A stretch of 64,000 nucleotides of DNA from Montifringilla adamsi (Eukaryota; Chordata; Aves; Passeriformes; Passeridae), in assembly GCA_017590115.1 (NCBI GenBank), contig JAGGNK010013114.1:2894992-2958991 (forward strand), written 5' to 3'. A program made the position numbers and the translations under genes. The first letter of the stretch is position 1. Each line of letters begins with the position of its first letter. The notes beneath the pieces were generated by a model, which saw only the letters and a program-made list of their open reading frames with translations, was not told the origin of the DNA and searched no databases. Shown piece after piece: positions 48,253-58,857 of this stretch.

Positions 48253-51200
48253 GTCAAAGCAAATTAGTGAGGTGGAAGGATGATCAGGGATGTAGGATGA
48301 TGAAGGAGGGCTGCCACCTCAGTTCTCTCTCTTTTGTCTTTGTTTTATACCTGTTCCCTGTAGATATATTGAACATATTTTTACGCAATCTATAACTTAA
48401 CAGTAGTCAAATACTGTTTTTAAAAACAGAAACAAGAGCAGCCTATGAAAAGAGTTACATCTGAGTTTTCTTCCAACTTCTCCAACTTCCAATTTTTTTT
48501 TTCCTTAAAAATTGAAGTCAGTTGTTGCTGGAAGGAGGGAATGAAGAAAACAATCTGGTGACATCTGGTTGCACTTTTGTTCACATAAAGTGCTCTTAAT
48601 CCTTGCCATAGCACTGAGAAGTACACATTAAAGAAATGGACTGCATCAGATGCAGGACTAGTATGTAGGATTGTAGCTGAGATTTCTCAGCACTTCCTTT
48701 TATTATAATGATAGCTTTGATTTCCCTAATTGCCTATAACTCAGATGCAATCCTGTGGGTTGACACTTAACATTGTCATGTTAAGCACATACATCAGCTG
48801 GAGTTATTGAGTAGAAATTTTCAGCAGCAACAGTTCAGGTAGTTCAAAGAAGAGAAGGAAATTTTTTCAGCTCAGTTTTAAAATTTTATGGGAATTCCTT
48901 TTCAAAATGAGCATATACATAGAAAGGAATCCTACTGAGGCTGCACTAGCAACCCTTTTTTTGGCTTTTTGCAGCTGCTGAGCATTTGACTTTCAACCTT
49001 AACGTTGTTGTCTAGTACTTCATGTTGGAGATACTGTGTAATTTCACAGTGAGTTCCTGAAAAAACATAGATTTGATCTGAATGTAAGGTACGCAAATCA
49101 CAAAGCAATGAAACCATCCAGTGCTTTTAAAGGCAACCTTGGTTTAGTTCTGCAGCTCTCCTGATTTCCTTCTAATAAACACAAATCTACCTCTTAATAC
49201 ATCTATCTGTGCATTAAAATCTGTTTATTTTCATTACAGCATAGGGCCTGTACAACTGTTCCTGCTGTTTCTTGTCCCAGTTTTGGCTGACATCTATATA
49301 TTAGATCATTGGGGAAAGAGCAAAATAAATTGACTTCAGCTGCTTTTTAAAGTATTAGGTTAGCTCTGGTGGTTTTTTAAAGTGGTTTTCTCTTCACTTG
49401 TCACTCATGCCTATCTCTTCCATTATTTTGCTAATAATTTTGGTGGTTTTTTTAACATTGGAGTGTTTCCTCAGCCATCTTCCCTTGACAAAGCAAATGG
49501 TATAGAATCCAAACATGTATTTTTCTGTGTTTTGTGCCAAGAATACTGGCAAACCATTCCAGATCAACCTCCTGGAAGTCAAACAAAATATCAGATTAAA
49601 TTGCCAAACCTTCACTGGCCATGGAAGTTTTGCTTGGTCCAAGAGTATGTCTTGGCTCTGACTTCAGAAAAATATTCTTCAGCTATGGGATGGAAAGTGT
49701 ACATCTTTTATCAAGGCAGATAGGTCAGAGTCTAATCCCTTCATCTCCTGACTACTGGTATTGCAAAATTTTTTTCAAAATACTGTGCAGATAGTATTGC
49801 CAAACTATATATATAAATATAATAATTTAATATTTACATAGATTAAATATGTCCAAAGTTTGGCTGATCAGGCCGTTCCTAAGCTGGGTTTGAATGATTA
49901 GAATATACTTATTTTTCCTTCTTCAGATAAAATGAGGCAAAATTATTGAACAGTTAGGAGTGTATGAATGTAGAGTGAAAACCCTTCGGATCATCCAAGT
50001 TCTCTGCCATTAACTTTGACACCCTAATCCAATGAATTTTTCCTGTATAAAAGGCCGAGATACAATTTTTTGAAAGAGCCATATTTCACACACTCCATGA
50101 GAAACTTTGGCAAAAATATTGCTTATAATCCCCTGTTTCTCTTTGCCAGTTAATGTATAGAGAAACACAGAGTGCAGAGCAAAGTATCAGAAAGATATAA
50201 ATCCTTGGAAAGATAAAATGCAAGAAAGACATTTTCAAACACCAATTTTAAACTCAGGTCTCCAAAAACCATGAATAACAAGCAATGGTCTTTGAACAGA
50301 GCATGTGTGTGTATTGAGAGTAGAAGAACCAGTGGATTTCCTCTAAAATTTGGGGTTTTTGCAAAAACGCTCAGGAAGAAAGAGGTCATCAAACCCATTC
50401 CTAGAGTTTGTATGATCAAACTGTAAAGTCAACACTAGATCTATTAGAATCAGCAATGACAGAATTGCCCGCAGGATTTAATCATTAACATTTATTCCCC
50501 TCTTAAGATTTTGTTTTCATGAAGGGAGCAGTAGTGTATTTTATGGAAGGAAATTGTGAAAACTGGAGTTCTAGATATGCTGTCTACATAAGGTGTAGCA
50601 GCAAGGCACTAAAAGTAACCGCAGAAGGGAGCAAAAGTCTAGAGGCAAAATGACATAAAAGCAGAACCAAAAAAAGAGGTAATAAAAGGAAGGGGGTGTA
50701 GTTCTGGGTTTGAGTGTTTATTCGTTCAGTCCTTCTTGCTAAACACATCATTACCAATCTTACAGACTGAACTGTGTTAATCAAAAAGAGGCAGTGGTTA
50801 GTAGCAGCTCAGCAGTTGTGTGCAAATAGAGTTTTAGGTATTAAATTACAATTAAAGGCTGTTAAAAAGTAAACTACCAAGTGATGAACTAAGGCTCATG
50901 AGGGCTGGAAGGAAAGTAGTAAAGCTGAATTCAGATGCAAACCACTAACTACAAACAAACTACTGGCAGCATGTCTGCTACCTTATTAACACCCTCTTTA
51001 ACTCAAAAGTCATAGAAGAAACTCGCAAAGAGCTATAGCAAAATACTGAAACCTCTCTCTCAGCTTCTGAAACCAACAAATCTGGAAAATGCTTTTCATT
51101 TTAAAACGAAAATAGCAATGTAAAAAATGGGATTATTCATTTAAATTTCATCTCTACCTTATATGCTTGAGCTTAAACTTCATCTGAACAGTCTTGACAA

Positions 51201-51400
51201 TTTTTGGGTCATCTTCTAGTAAAAACTCAGCCTAACATGTAGCTGATGACAATGAGTGCCAACCAAGAAGAGAGGGAAGTAACCCTGCCAGAACAGGTGA
51301 GCCCAAAGGAGTGTCCTGGATGTCCCAGAGTGACTAAGGACTTTGCTTTGATGGTGTGAAGCTTGTGGCATTTTCTCACTCATCTTGCTCATTTTGGAGG
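48253..51400. other. Non-coding stretch, no gene seen
   Basis: About 3 kb, AT-rich, without recognised repeats. TA-rich simple sequence occurs at about 49807-49840. The 113-residue plus frame at 49382-49723 ends in plausible-looking sequence but has no splice support and no recognised homology. Confidence 0.45.
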
Positions 51401-51412
51401 GCTAAGAATGGC

Positions 51413-51506
51413 CATGGCAGGTTCCTAGGGTGGATCCCTCAGTCAGGGGAGCCTATGGAAATGGCTGTGGCTGTGGGAATGTCCCACAGCAATGCAGCTG
51501 AGTCTA
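51413..51506 (+). repeat. Possible unnamed repeat, copy 1
   Basis: The segment containing GGCAGGTTCCTAGG, GGAGCCTATGG and GGGAATGTCCCACAGCAATG resembles 55642-55731 over about 90 bp at roughly 55-60% identity. The two also translate to related peptides (MSHSNAAE here, MSHSNTTE there). Either a shared old repeat or chance. Confidence 0.3.
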
Positions 51507-51608
51507 CTCCCCCAGAGACACAGGGGAGAGGTGAAGCCATGGTTCTCTGATGAGGCAGTGATGTTCCATGCTTGTCTCAGGTCCTGGAGTCATCCTACTT
51601 TCCCTCCA

Positions 51609-51644
51609 TTTCCAATATAGGAACTGAAGTTCCTATATTGGAAA
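51609..51644. repeat. Perfect hairpin, 16-bp stem and 4-nt loop
   Basis: TTTCCAATATAGGAAC (51609-51624), loop TGAA, exact complement (51629-51644). It has the same geometry as the hairpin at 23258-23293 but an unrelated sequence. Confidence 0.85.
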
Positions 51645-52015
51645 CTTTATTGCCAAGAGAGATCTGGGGGAAAGAGGGACAGTCTTAGGAATTACACAGC
51701 CCTGTCCGTTGACAGGAGGAAGTCTAGGGTGTGTGGGACCATGAATGAAATGCTTCTGGTAAGTGCCTAGGTGAAACAAACCCAGATCTCCTAGCCGAGA
51801 CCACTCTAACCGGGAACCAGGCTCTGCATGCATTTCTCTTTGCCTGCGTAAAGGGGCAGAATTAAGTTTTTAAGGTGCAGTATCATGTCTTAAACTATTT
51901 TGATAAGTATTCCACATTGGCTTTTTTTCAAAGGCCCTAATTTTTATCAGGCATGGCTGTGCTACCCACTGCAGCTTCCTTTAGATCCAAAATCACAGAG
52001 CATTGCATTAGAAAG

Positions 52016-52054
<39 letters not shown>
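52016..52054 (+). repeat. Poly(A) tract, 39 A
   Basis: Thirty-nine A preceded by GAAAG. No processed pseudogene is recognisable upstream, and no target duplication is evident. Confidence 0.85.
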
Positions 52055-52057
<3 letters not shown>

Positions 52058-52167
52058 TTAAAATTGAATATCATTTTGAATGTCATTTTTACTTACAAAC
52101 ACAAGCAGGTGTTGAGCAGAAAAAAGAGCTCCTCAGGTATCAGGATAATAAGAGTGGTAGGGATAGA

Positions 52168-52217
52168 AAATAAATGTGAACAATGTTTACACTTGTAAGC
52201 ACTGTTCACATTTATTT
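52168..52217. repeat. 50-bp near-perfect palindrome
   Basis: Twenty-five-base arms with 22 Watson-Crick pairs and no spacer. The outer part AAATAAATGTGAACA pairs exactly with TGTTCACATTTATTT. The RNA would fold into one stem with one internal mismatch and one G-U pair. Confidence 0.8.
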
Positions 52218-52618
52218 GTGCTGAAGCCCACTCCCCACACAAGTTCTTTCATTCACTCACATTTGATTTCCCATTTCTGTTTCTGCTCAACTCCTAACCT
52301 CACCCCCTTTCTGGTAAGGTCCTGCTTTCTTCTGCCCACCTTGTTCTAGTATTTTGTGATTCTGATCTTATCAGGAAATGTGCTCAATATAACATAAGAC
52401 ATTGTAGTTGTTTTTAAAGATTTATTGAACAGAAGTTGATAAGGATAAAAACAGAAGATGCACAAACTGCAGAGTGCACCATAATTCTGCCTCTTTTCTT
52501 ATTTTATTATGGCCTCGCTATTTTTCTGTCACTGTAAAGTGCTCCAGAGGCTCACAATGTCCATCCTTTATAGAATTTAAGAAACATATTCACTGTCTGT
52601 TCCAAAAGGGAGAAAAAG

Positions 52619-52666
52619 GCTTTTTTTTTGTTTTGTTTTGTTTTGTTTTGTTTTGTTTTGTTTTTA
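52619..52666 (+). repeat. (TTTTG)n microsatellite
   Basis: Seven G bases at exact 5-bp spacing (52630 to 52660) within T-runs. The Phe/Val/Leu-rich frame across it is compositional. Confidence 0.9.
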
Positions 52667-52669
52667 AAT

Positions 52670-54869
52670 TGTCAGTGGTATTAGAAAGAACTAAGCAAAT
52701 AGCCCTGGAAACAGAAAATCTCTATTGCAGTATTGAATCAGGAACAGGAAGAAGGTACTTTAGTATGCTGTCCTCTGCACACTTTGCAGAGGTGCTTTTT
52801 TCTCAGTTATAGAGAGTCTGTTAAAAGATGATGACTTGATACGAAGGAGAGACTTGTCCTTAAGGATATGGATTAAGATCACCAATTTATTTCTATGCTG
52901 GGCATTCAACAAATCTCAGTATCACAATGTAATGATTTAGTCTATCTGAGCTTCCATTTGCCACCTGGTCACCTTCCCAGTCCCTGCAGAATACACCTCA
53001 TTTAAATTTTGTCCATTTTCTTCTTACTGCAGACTTTCATTAGTTTATTCTTTATCTGCCCTGAAGTGTGTAATGATAATAGTGTTGCTTAGATAGCTCC
53101 TTTCATTCCAAAGTGCTTTACAAACATTAACTAATTAATGGAGAAAGTAGAGTATCAAATAATGAATCTTTTAGTCTATTGGTGAACTGATGTAGACAGA
53201 TAATATGACTTGTTCACTACCTGAGTAGTTCAGAGGTGGACATAATTTAAAGTGCTGACTAATTCGACTATCACTGATGATGACAGAGAGAAAAAAAAAA
53301 AATCAGCTAATATTTTTCCTACATGAGGCATCTTTTTTTCATTTGAATTCATGCTTCAACCCTTCATTTAAAATTAGTTCCGTTGAATGGGATGCCAGAA
53401 GAACAATAAACTGATTTTCACAGAAATGGAGACATTAGGATCCACACAATTATTTCCAAATCATCAAAATCTATGGATTTTACATTTCAACTGAAGAAAC
53501 AATTTCATACAATTTGGAAAGCTACTTTTATGCTATTTCATGCTCTACAAAAATCTATTTGGATACAGAACCATGGTGTTTTGTGCAAACATAATTTTTT
53601 GGCTAATAATAATGGTTTAGCTTGAGCTTTTTCGTCTTCACTTTCATTCAGTACCTACCATGATTTTCTACAGTGGGGCAACAGAAACTGCCAATTTATT
53701 ATGAAGGTTTGAGACACATGATCAAAGTAAGCTAAGCTGGGGAAAAAAAACCTGTTGGTGCCATGATATGGCAGCAAAAGAGCAATCTCCAGTCTTCCCT
53801 TTCAAAAAAATTATTTTCTAATTCATGATGTAATAGGAGGAAAAATGAGATATTATCAAGCTGTGTTTCTTGTGGTGGACATATTTATACATATTCAGGA
53901 AAAACTGAAGAACTTGGGAGACCAGCACAAAAATGTGCAACATTTGTCTCCCAGACTTACAGCATGTCCGTGCTGGTTAACCAAGATGAAACTATGCAAG
54001 GGCTGCTGAGAGGTGCAGTCTTGTTCTCAGCCTAGAGGTAAGTCTATTTGGAACAGTTTTTCACCCTATTCAAATGTGTGTCCAGAACAGCCAAGGTTGG
54101 AATAGATCACGGAAAAGAGATGAATCATTCCAATAGTATAAAAACAGTGGGAAGGATCCACTATAAGTCTTCTATAAAGAGCCCAAACCCACAACCACAT
54201 TTGGTATGAATTAATGTGTGGGCACCCATTACTCATGACTGATGGCAACTGAGCAGTGTGTCTGAGTTGCAAAGGCATGGAGGACGTTAGCACAAATTAT
54301 TTATCGAAATACTGTTCCTGGAAGAATGGTTTCAGCAAGTGGCACTAGGTATGGGTAAGGCATGCTTCTGCTTGGGGCGGGATGTGGGTCAGAGCCACAC
54401 CACCTGCTTTACCTACCATAGCCCTGCAAAGCCAAGATCAGAGTTTGTGGCATGGCTGTTACTCCCAAGGAAAGGTCTTCTTCTAGAAGTAGTAATTGGG
54501 GATCCAATTCCATCCACCTGCTTCCTTAGCCTATCCAGTAAGGAAGTCTTTTCAGTGTCCTTCCTTCCCTCCTTCTTTCCTAGCTCTTTCCCTTTTGTGC
54601 CCTTTCTGTGAACAGGGCAGCATAGTACTGGCTCCATCTTGCCAAGAGGATCACAGAAGCTTGAGCCAGTGCTGGTTATTCATTATTTGCTCTCTGTCAC
54701 TCTGCTTTTAAAGGGATTCAGCCCTCCAGCCATGGACCAGGAGCTGTACCATGTAATTTACATGGCCAAACTCACCACAGTGAACAAAGGCACATTGACT
54801 GAGCAGAATAACTTAGAAAATATTTATGAATAGAGAATATCTTTCATAGTCAGGATCTCATTATCCTGA
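52670..54869. other. Non-coding stretch with one ancient repeat trace
   Basis: AT-rich, no gene seen. A MIR-like remnant at 53070-53270 is listed separately. Confidence 0.45.
53070..53270 (+). repeat. Ancient MIR/CORE-like amniote repeat remnant
   Basis: TAGCTCCTTTCATTCCAAAG, TGCTTTACAAACATTAACTA and ATTAATGG, then AGACAGATAATATGACTTGT and AGTTCAGAGGTGGA, follow the order of an old amniote repeat (GCGCTTTACAAACATTAATT ... TTAAGTGACTTGCCCAAGG ... CAGTGGCAGAG). It is degraded but collinear over about 190 bp. Confidence 0.5.
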
Positions 54870-55009
54870 GAGAGTTCAAGAAGCATTTGGACAATGCTCT
54901 TGGGCACATGCTGTGACTCTTGGGGATGGTCTTTTGCAGGGCTTCAAAGGAGTCAAAGATCCTTGAGGGTCCCTTCCAACTCAGCTTATTCTGTGGTTCT
55001 GTGATTCTG
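54870..55009 (+). mobile_element. CR1 LINE 3' end
   Basis: Plus orientation: TTCAAGAAGCATTTGGACAA, TGCTCTTGGGCACATGCTGT, GGGTCCCTTCCAACTCAG, then ATTCTGTG, GTTCTGTG and ATTCTG as the terminal octamer repeats. It is 5'-truncated to about 140 bp. Confidence 0.85.
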
Positions 55010-56641
55010 CAAATATGATTTATAATGATTCTTCTCTGCTGTAAGTCACTTTAAGATTTCTCCATAGGGATAGCCTCTTTGGAATGATAGGGATGCCTGT
55101 GAAGAGCAGTCCTTGTTTAAATCTCTATTTCATATCTAACACAGTAGATTTGATACTTCATGACAGTATATCCATCATATTATCAGGGGATTCTAACTGC
55201 AGGAGAAAATTGGTTTTAGAAATAAATCCTTCTACTGCCTCATCTTTGCTATCTAATAATGAAGAAAAGTCTGAAACAATGTCAAGCTTAAGTCAAAACA
55301 AGATTCATTCCAAAAATTTGCCTAGAGAACTTATCTAAATTATTTTTATCCAGACAGGGAAAGGGAGGGGGGACGCAAGAGGTGTCTGCTTTTAATTTAA
55401 TTATTGATTCATTTGCAGATTGCTTGGAAAACAAGTTTATGCATATTAATTGCATTTCTAATGAAAAATATTTGCAGTTGCACCTGTTTTCATGGCAAAG
55501 TATAAATTGGGCTTGTAAAGCTAATATGTCTATAATTTGGTAAGTGTTGACACAACCATTTGGGTGAAATATATATGGCTGGAGGAACAAATGCTGTCAC
55601 ATGGGGATTTTTCCATCAGGCTGTACAGGACCCACAGTGGCTGGGGCTGGTTGCTTTTGGGGAACCCAAGGATAAAGCAGCCTGTTCAAGTGCAGGTGGT
55701 GGTGGAAATGTCTCATAGTAACACAACAGAGTAATTTTATCACAGTAAGGATTAACTGGGAAAAAATGCTGATAAAAGTCCCCTAGTTTGTGTACACAAA
55801 GATTTTCCAGGTGTGTTTGCTTGCTCTTTCTCAGGGTTTTTTTTCATGAGAACGGGGTTTTTTAAATATGTCATTAGTGTTGATCTAGTACCTGACTTGG
55901 TTTTTATTGGCAAAATAGCCCATATGATACCACAGACAGGAACTGCCACAGGTTAAAACTTGATCCTAGCAACATTTAGAGGATGGGAAGTACATTGTGC
56001 AGATAGAGTTTGTTTCTACGGTTACCTCTAAGCAATACACTTGATTTTTACTGCTATGGTATGATTTGAGTTTTTCAAATCTTGCTCGGTTTTGTTATCT
56101 AAAAGAAAATTTAAAGTAAAATGCTTAAATTAATTTTATTTATTTCTGCTTCATTATTTAAATTGTTTATTCAGTGCCACAATTTAGTCTTCACTGAGCT
56201 TGTAATGCATCTTGTATAGAGTTGCCAGAACCATAATATAACATTAGCAAATTTAATGCTAAATGGTGCTTCTTAATGGTTGAAATTATAGTTTAGACCC
56301 TGAGAGTATAAAAGCATCATGAGATCCTTTGCACTTGGATATGGGGTTTGGAATTCATATTAATGTTGGTGAAATTTATGCTTGTGTATCTGGGAGAAAA
56401 TATCCATTGTGAAAACTGAATTTCCCGTAGCTGTGCTTTGCACAAAGCAAAAAGCTCAAACGCTTCCCGCCCATTGCAAGCTTCACTCAAGGCACTGTAA
56501 TCACAGTAATTAATGGTATTGTAAAGCACTACTTATTTTTAGTAGGTGCAATTGCCAAGGATGCTTCTGTTTAAAATTCTTTGAACTGCTTTGTCTGTAA
56601 GTAAGCACAGATGCTGACAGCTATTTTTTTTCCTAATTGAG
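55010..56641. other. Non-coding stretch
   Basis: AT-rich sequence without recognised gene or mobile element, apart from the possible repeat at 55642-55731. The frame at 55084-55338 is open but has no support. Confidence 0.4.
55642..55731 (+). repeat. Possible unnamed repeat, copy 2
   Basis: Contains GGCTGGTTGCTTTTGGGGAA, AGCCTGTTCAAG and GGAAATGTCTCATAGTAACA, aligning loosely with 51413-51506. See that entry. Confidence 0.3.
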
Positions 56642-56755
56642 AAAAATAAATCAGTCATCAAAGTCAAAATTCTTCAGAATAGTGGAGTCACTATTCATGA
56701 TGAGAAGGGACTTGCTCCCACAGGAGTGATTGATTTTAATGTGTCTGCTCATGAA
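56642..56755 (+). CDS. Candidate internal coding exon, 38 codons, unrecognised
   Basis: The best coding candidate in the window. A pyrimidine tract and AG (CTATTTTTTTTCCTAATTGAG) end at 56641, and a strong donor (GAA|GTAAGA) starts at 56756. Between them are 114 nt, exactly 38 codons (phase 0 to 0), with no stop. The translation includes KSVIKVKILQNSGVTIHDEK and GLAPTGVIDFNVSAHE. It has a mix of hydrophobic and polar residues typical of folded protein, and an N-glycosylation-like NVS. About three quarters of codons begin with a purine, a coding bias. I do not recognise the protein. No neighbouring exon is proven; the candidate at 58427-58598 has a different entry phase, so the two would not join directly. 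It could still be chance. Confidence 0.35.
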
Positions 56756-57532
56756 GTAAGAAACTGTTTTAACACCTGAACAAGTCTGTGACAAGTGATT
56801 GTGACAAGCCGTGTTTGAAGCTTACCCTGTCACCAGGGTTCAGCTCAGATCGTGCTTACAGGGATAGCCAGAGCTTTCTAAAGAGCTTTCTGAAAGGGGA
56901 GCATCCTGTTTTCTTTGCAGCAGCCTTGTTTGTTTCCTTCACTGCAAGAAAACTCCAACCATTTTTCTGAAGCTTAATGGGTAAAGTTGAAGAAATGCAA
57001 AAAGAACAAAGGAAATATCTAGGCACAAAAATAACTTTTGGTTGAACAAATGGATTTTCACCTCTGCAAAATCTAACAGAAGCACCATGATTTTTCTATC
57101 ACATTTAAATGACTAACACAGAGAGAAACAAGAAAAAACAGCTAGGTGAAAAATATATGAAATTATTTACACCAGATAGCCCAAACCCTAGGGGGCTTGT
57201 GAGGAGAGAAACTGAACAAATCTAAAAAGCACAAAAAATACTTTCCTACTGAGTTATAAGCCAGCTCATTTTGAAAAACAGAACCTAACAACAGGATGCA
57301 AAACCCACAATTTTGTAAAATAACTTTGATTTTAGCTAAAGGATGTAGCTATTTAAAATATATTTTAAATGGAAACAGTGAAATCCTAAGTATTCCTACT
57401 TTGTGGGTTGGGAACCATCAAAGTATCTCCCTCAACAGACATGGTAGGGCTAGTGGGTGACAAGGTCAACAGTGTTTTGTTGTATACAGGTCCAAAACAT
57501 CCAAATGCAGCCTACCAATTCCTCACATTTCA

Positions 57533-57805
57533 AGTCTGCCACCTATGGTAGAGGAGCTATGGGATCATTGCCCATTTTTACTAAGGCTTCAGCATGGAGT
57601 TAAACCAGTAGAACTTTATTGACTCACAAGAAGTTAGACCTATCCCAAACAGAGGAAGACTCAGCTTTAAATAAAGAGGTCTCGTTGACAGCTAATTTAT
57701 TAAATTACCATATATAGCATAAGGAGATTAGCACTACCCTGATTTTATACCATAGTACAAACAAACTTCAAACAAACACCTTCTACATTTTCTGTATTCT
57801 AGTGA
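57533..57805 (+). repeat. 273-bp direct repeat, copy 1
   Basis: Runs from AGTCTGCCACCTATGG to TTCTAGTGA. It is repeated at 57923-58195 with only two differences found by eye (ATGGTAG/ATGCTAG and GCTTCAGC/GCTTGAGC). The offset is exactly 390 bp. The sequence is AT-rich and does not look like a known repeat. Confidence 0.95.
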
Positions 57806-57922
57806 GCGGAAGCCTTAGGCGCTCCCCTGGCCGAGCCCTGGATCGGGAGAGTGCCCCCGTGCTGCCGGCGGTGCTGGCCGCAGCTAGCCGGGACACACCT
57901 TAAGGTCAGCCGCCGCCGCTGC
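57806..57922. other. 117-bp GC-rich insert between direct repeats
   Basis: Strikingly GC- and CpG-rich (CTGGCCGAGCCCTGG, GTGCTGCCGGCGGTGCTGGC, GCCGCCGCCGCTGC) amid AT-rich DNA. The words GAGAGTGCCCCCGTGCTGCC resemble GAGAGTGTCCCCCCGCTGCC in the U5 of the LTR at 9625-10266, so an LTR origin is possible but unproven. No gene is seen. Confidence 0.8.
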
Positions 57923-58195
57923 AGTCTGCCACCTATGCTAGAGGAGCTATGGGATCATTGCCCATTTTTACTAAGGCTTGAGCATGGAGTTAAACCAGTA
58001 GAACTTTATTGACTCACAAGAAGTTAGACCTATCCCAAACAGAGGAAGACTCAGCTTTAAATAAAGAGGTCTCGTTGACAGCTAATTTATTAAATTACCA
58101 TATATAGCATAAGGAGATTAGCACTACCCTGATTTTATACCATAGTACAAACAAACTTCAAACAAACACCTTCTACATTTTCTGTATTCTAGTGA
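57923..58195 (+). repeat. 273-bp direct repeat, copy 2
   Basis: A near-identical second copy of 57533-57805, directly after the GC-rich insert. Such low divergence means a recent duplication or an assembly artefact. Confidence 0.95.
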
Positions 58196-58426
58196 ATATA
58201 TCTGTTCCAGAGAAGAGCGGCTCTTTTTCTTTGGTGGGGAAGACACCAGGCAGCAGAGGACAGACAGTGATACAGATTGTTTTGAACTGAGAAAATCTGA
58301 GGGATTTACAAAGAAGCCTTTGAGAAAGGAATCATAAAAGTCACAGTGAATAGACAGCAAGAGTTTTCTGGGGAATAAGCATTTACCAACTCTGATTTCC
58401 ACTACTGTTTGTTTCCTTTTTAAAAG

Positions 58427-58598
58427 GTTAAGCATGTGGAATGACCTAGTGCTGTCTAGGGAGGGTGTATTGGGCTCTAGCATGGAGCAGATGAGAAAAT
58501 CAGCTGCTTGTGATATTAGAAAAACTAGTCTTCATGAGCTGCAGGTCAGCGTGGAAGCAGTGATTCCGTACCTGATGCTCTGCAAGGACAGCTGTCAG
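58427..58598 (+). other. Candidate coding exon, unrecognised
   Basis: A 172-nt open segment preceded by TTTCCTTTTTAAAAG (acceptor-like) and followed by CAG|GTGAGG (strong donor). The frame encodes MEQMRKSAACDIRKTSLHEL and QVSVEAVIPYLMLCKDSCQ after an ATG-containing start. About 63% of codons begin with a purine, and the 3' half is unusually GC-balanced for this region. The frame without splicing stops soon after the donor. No family recognised; a true exon might be shorter. Confidence 0.22.
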
Positions 58599-58795
58599 GT
58601 GAGGAAGACTAGCTCCTACAAATGAAATCATTAGATTTGTTCAAAGCAGTCATTTATGTCTCTACAAGTTCTACCAAGCATTCATTGACACAGCAGAATA
58701 CATTTTCAGCTACACTAATGAGAACCAGCACTCAATGGAGAATTCAGAACATTTAGTTTCAGTGTGCACTGAGTCTTAAGGTACATTGCTTTCTC

Positions 58796-58857
58796 CTTGT
58801 TTGGGGGTTTTGGTTATTTTTTTTTTCTTGACATTGATATTTTTGTTGTTGTTGTTA
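58796..58857. repeat. G/T-rich tract with (TTG)n
   Basis: TTGTTTGGGGGTTTTGG followed by a T run and a (TTG)4 run. Another member of the window's G/T-rich tracts. Confidence 0.5.

Noticed and set aside
49382..49723. 113-residue plus frame
   Set aside because: The N-terminal half is Phe/Leu-rich chance-like sequence. No splice borders and no recognised domain.
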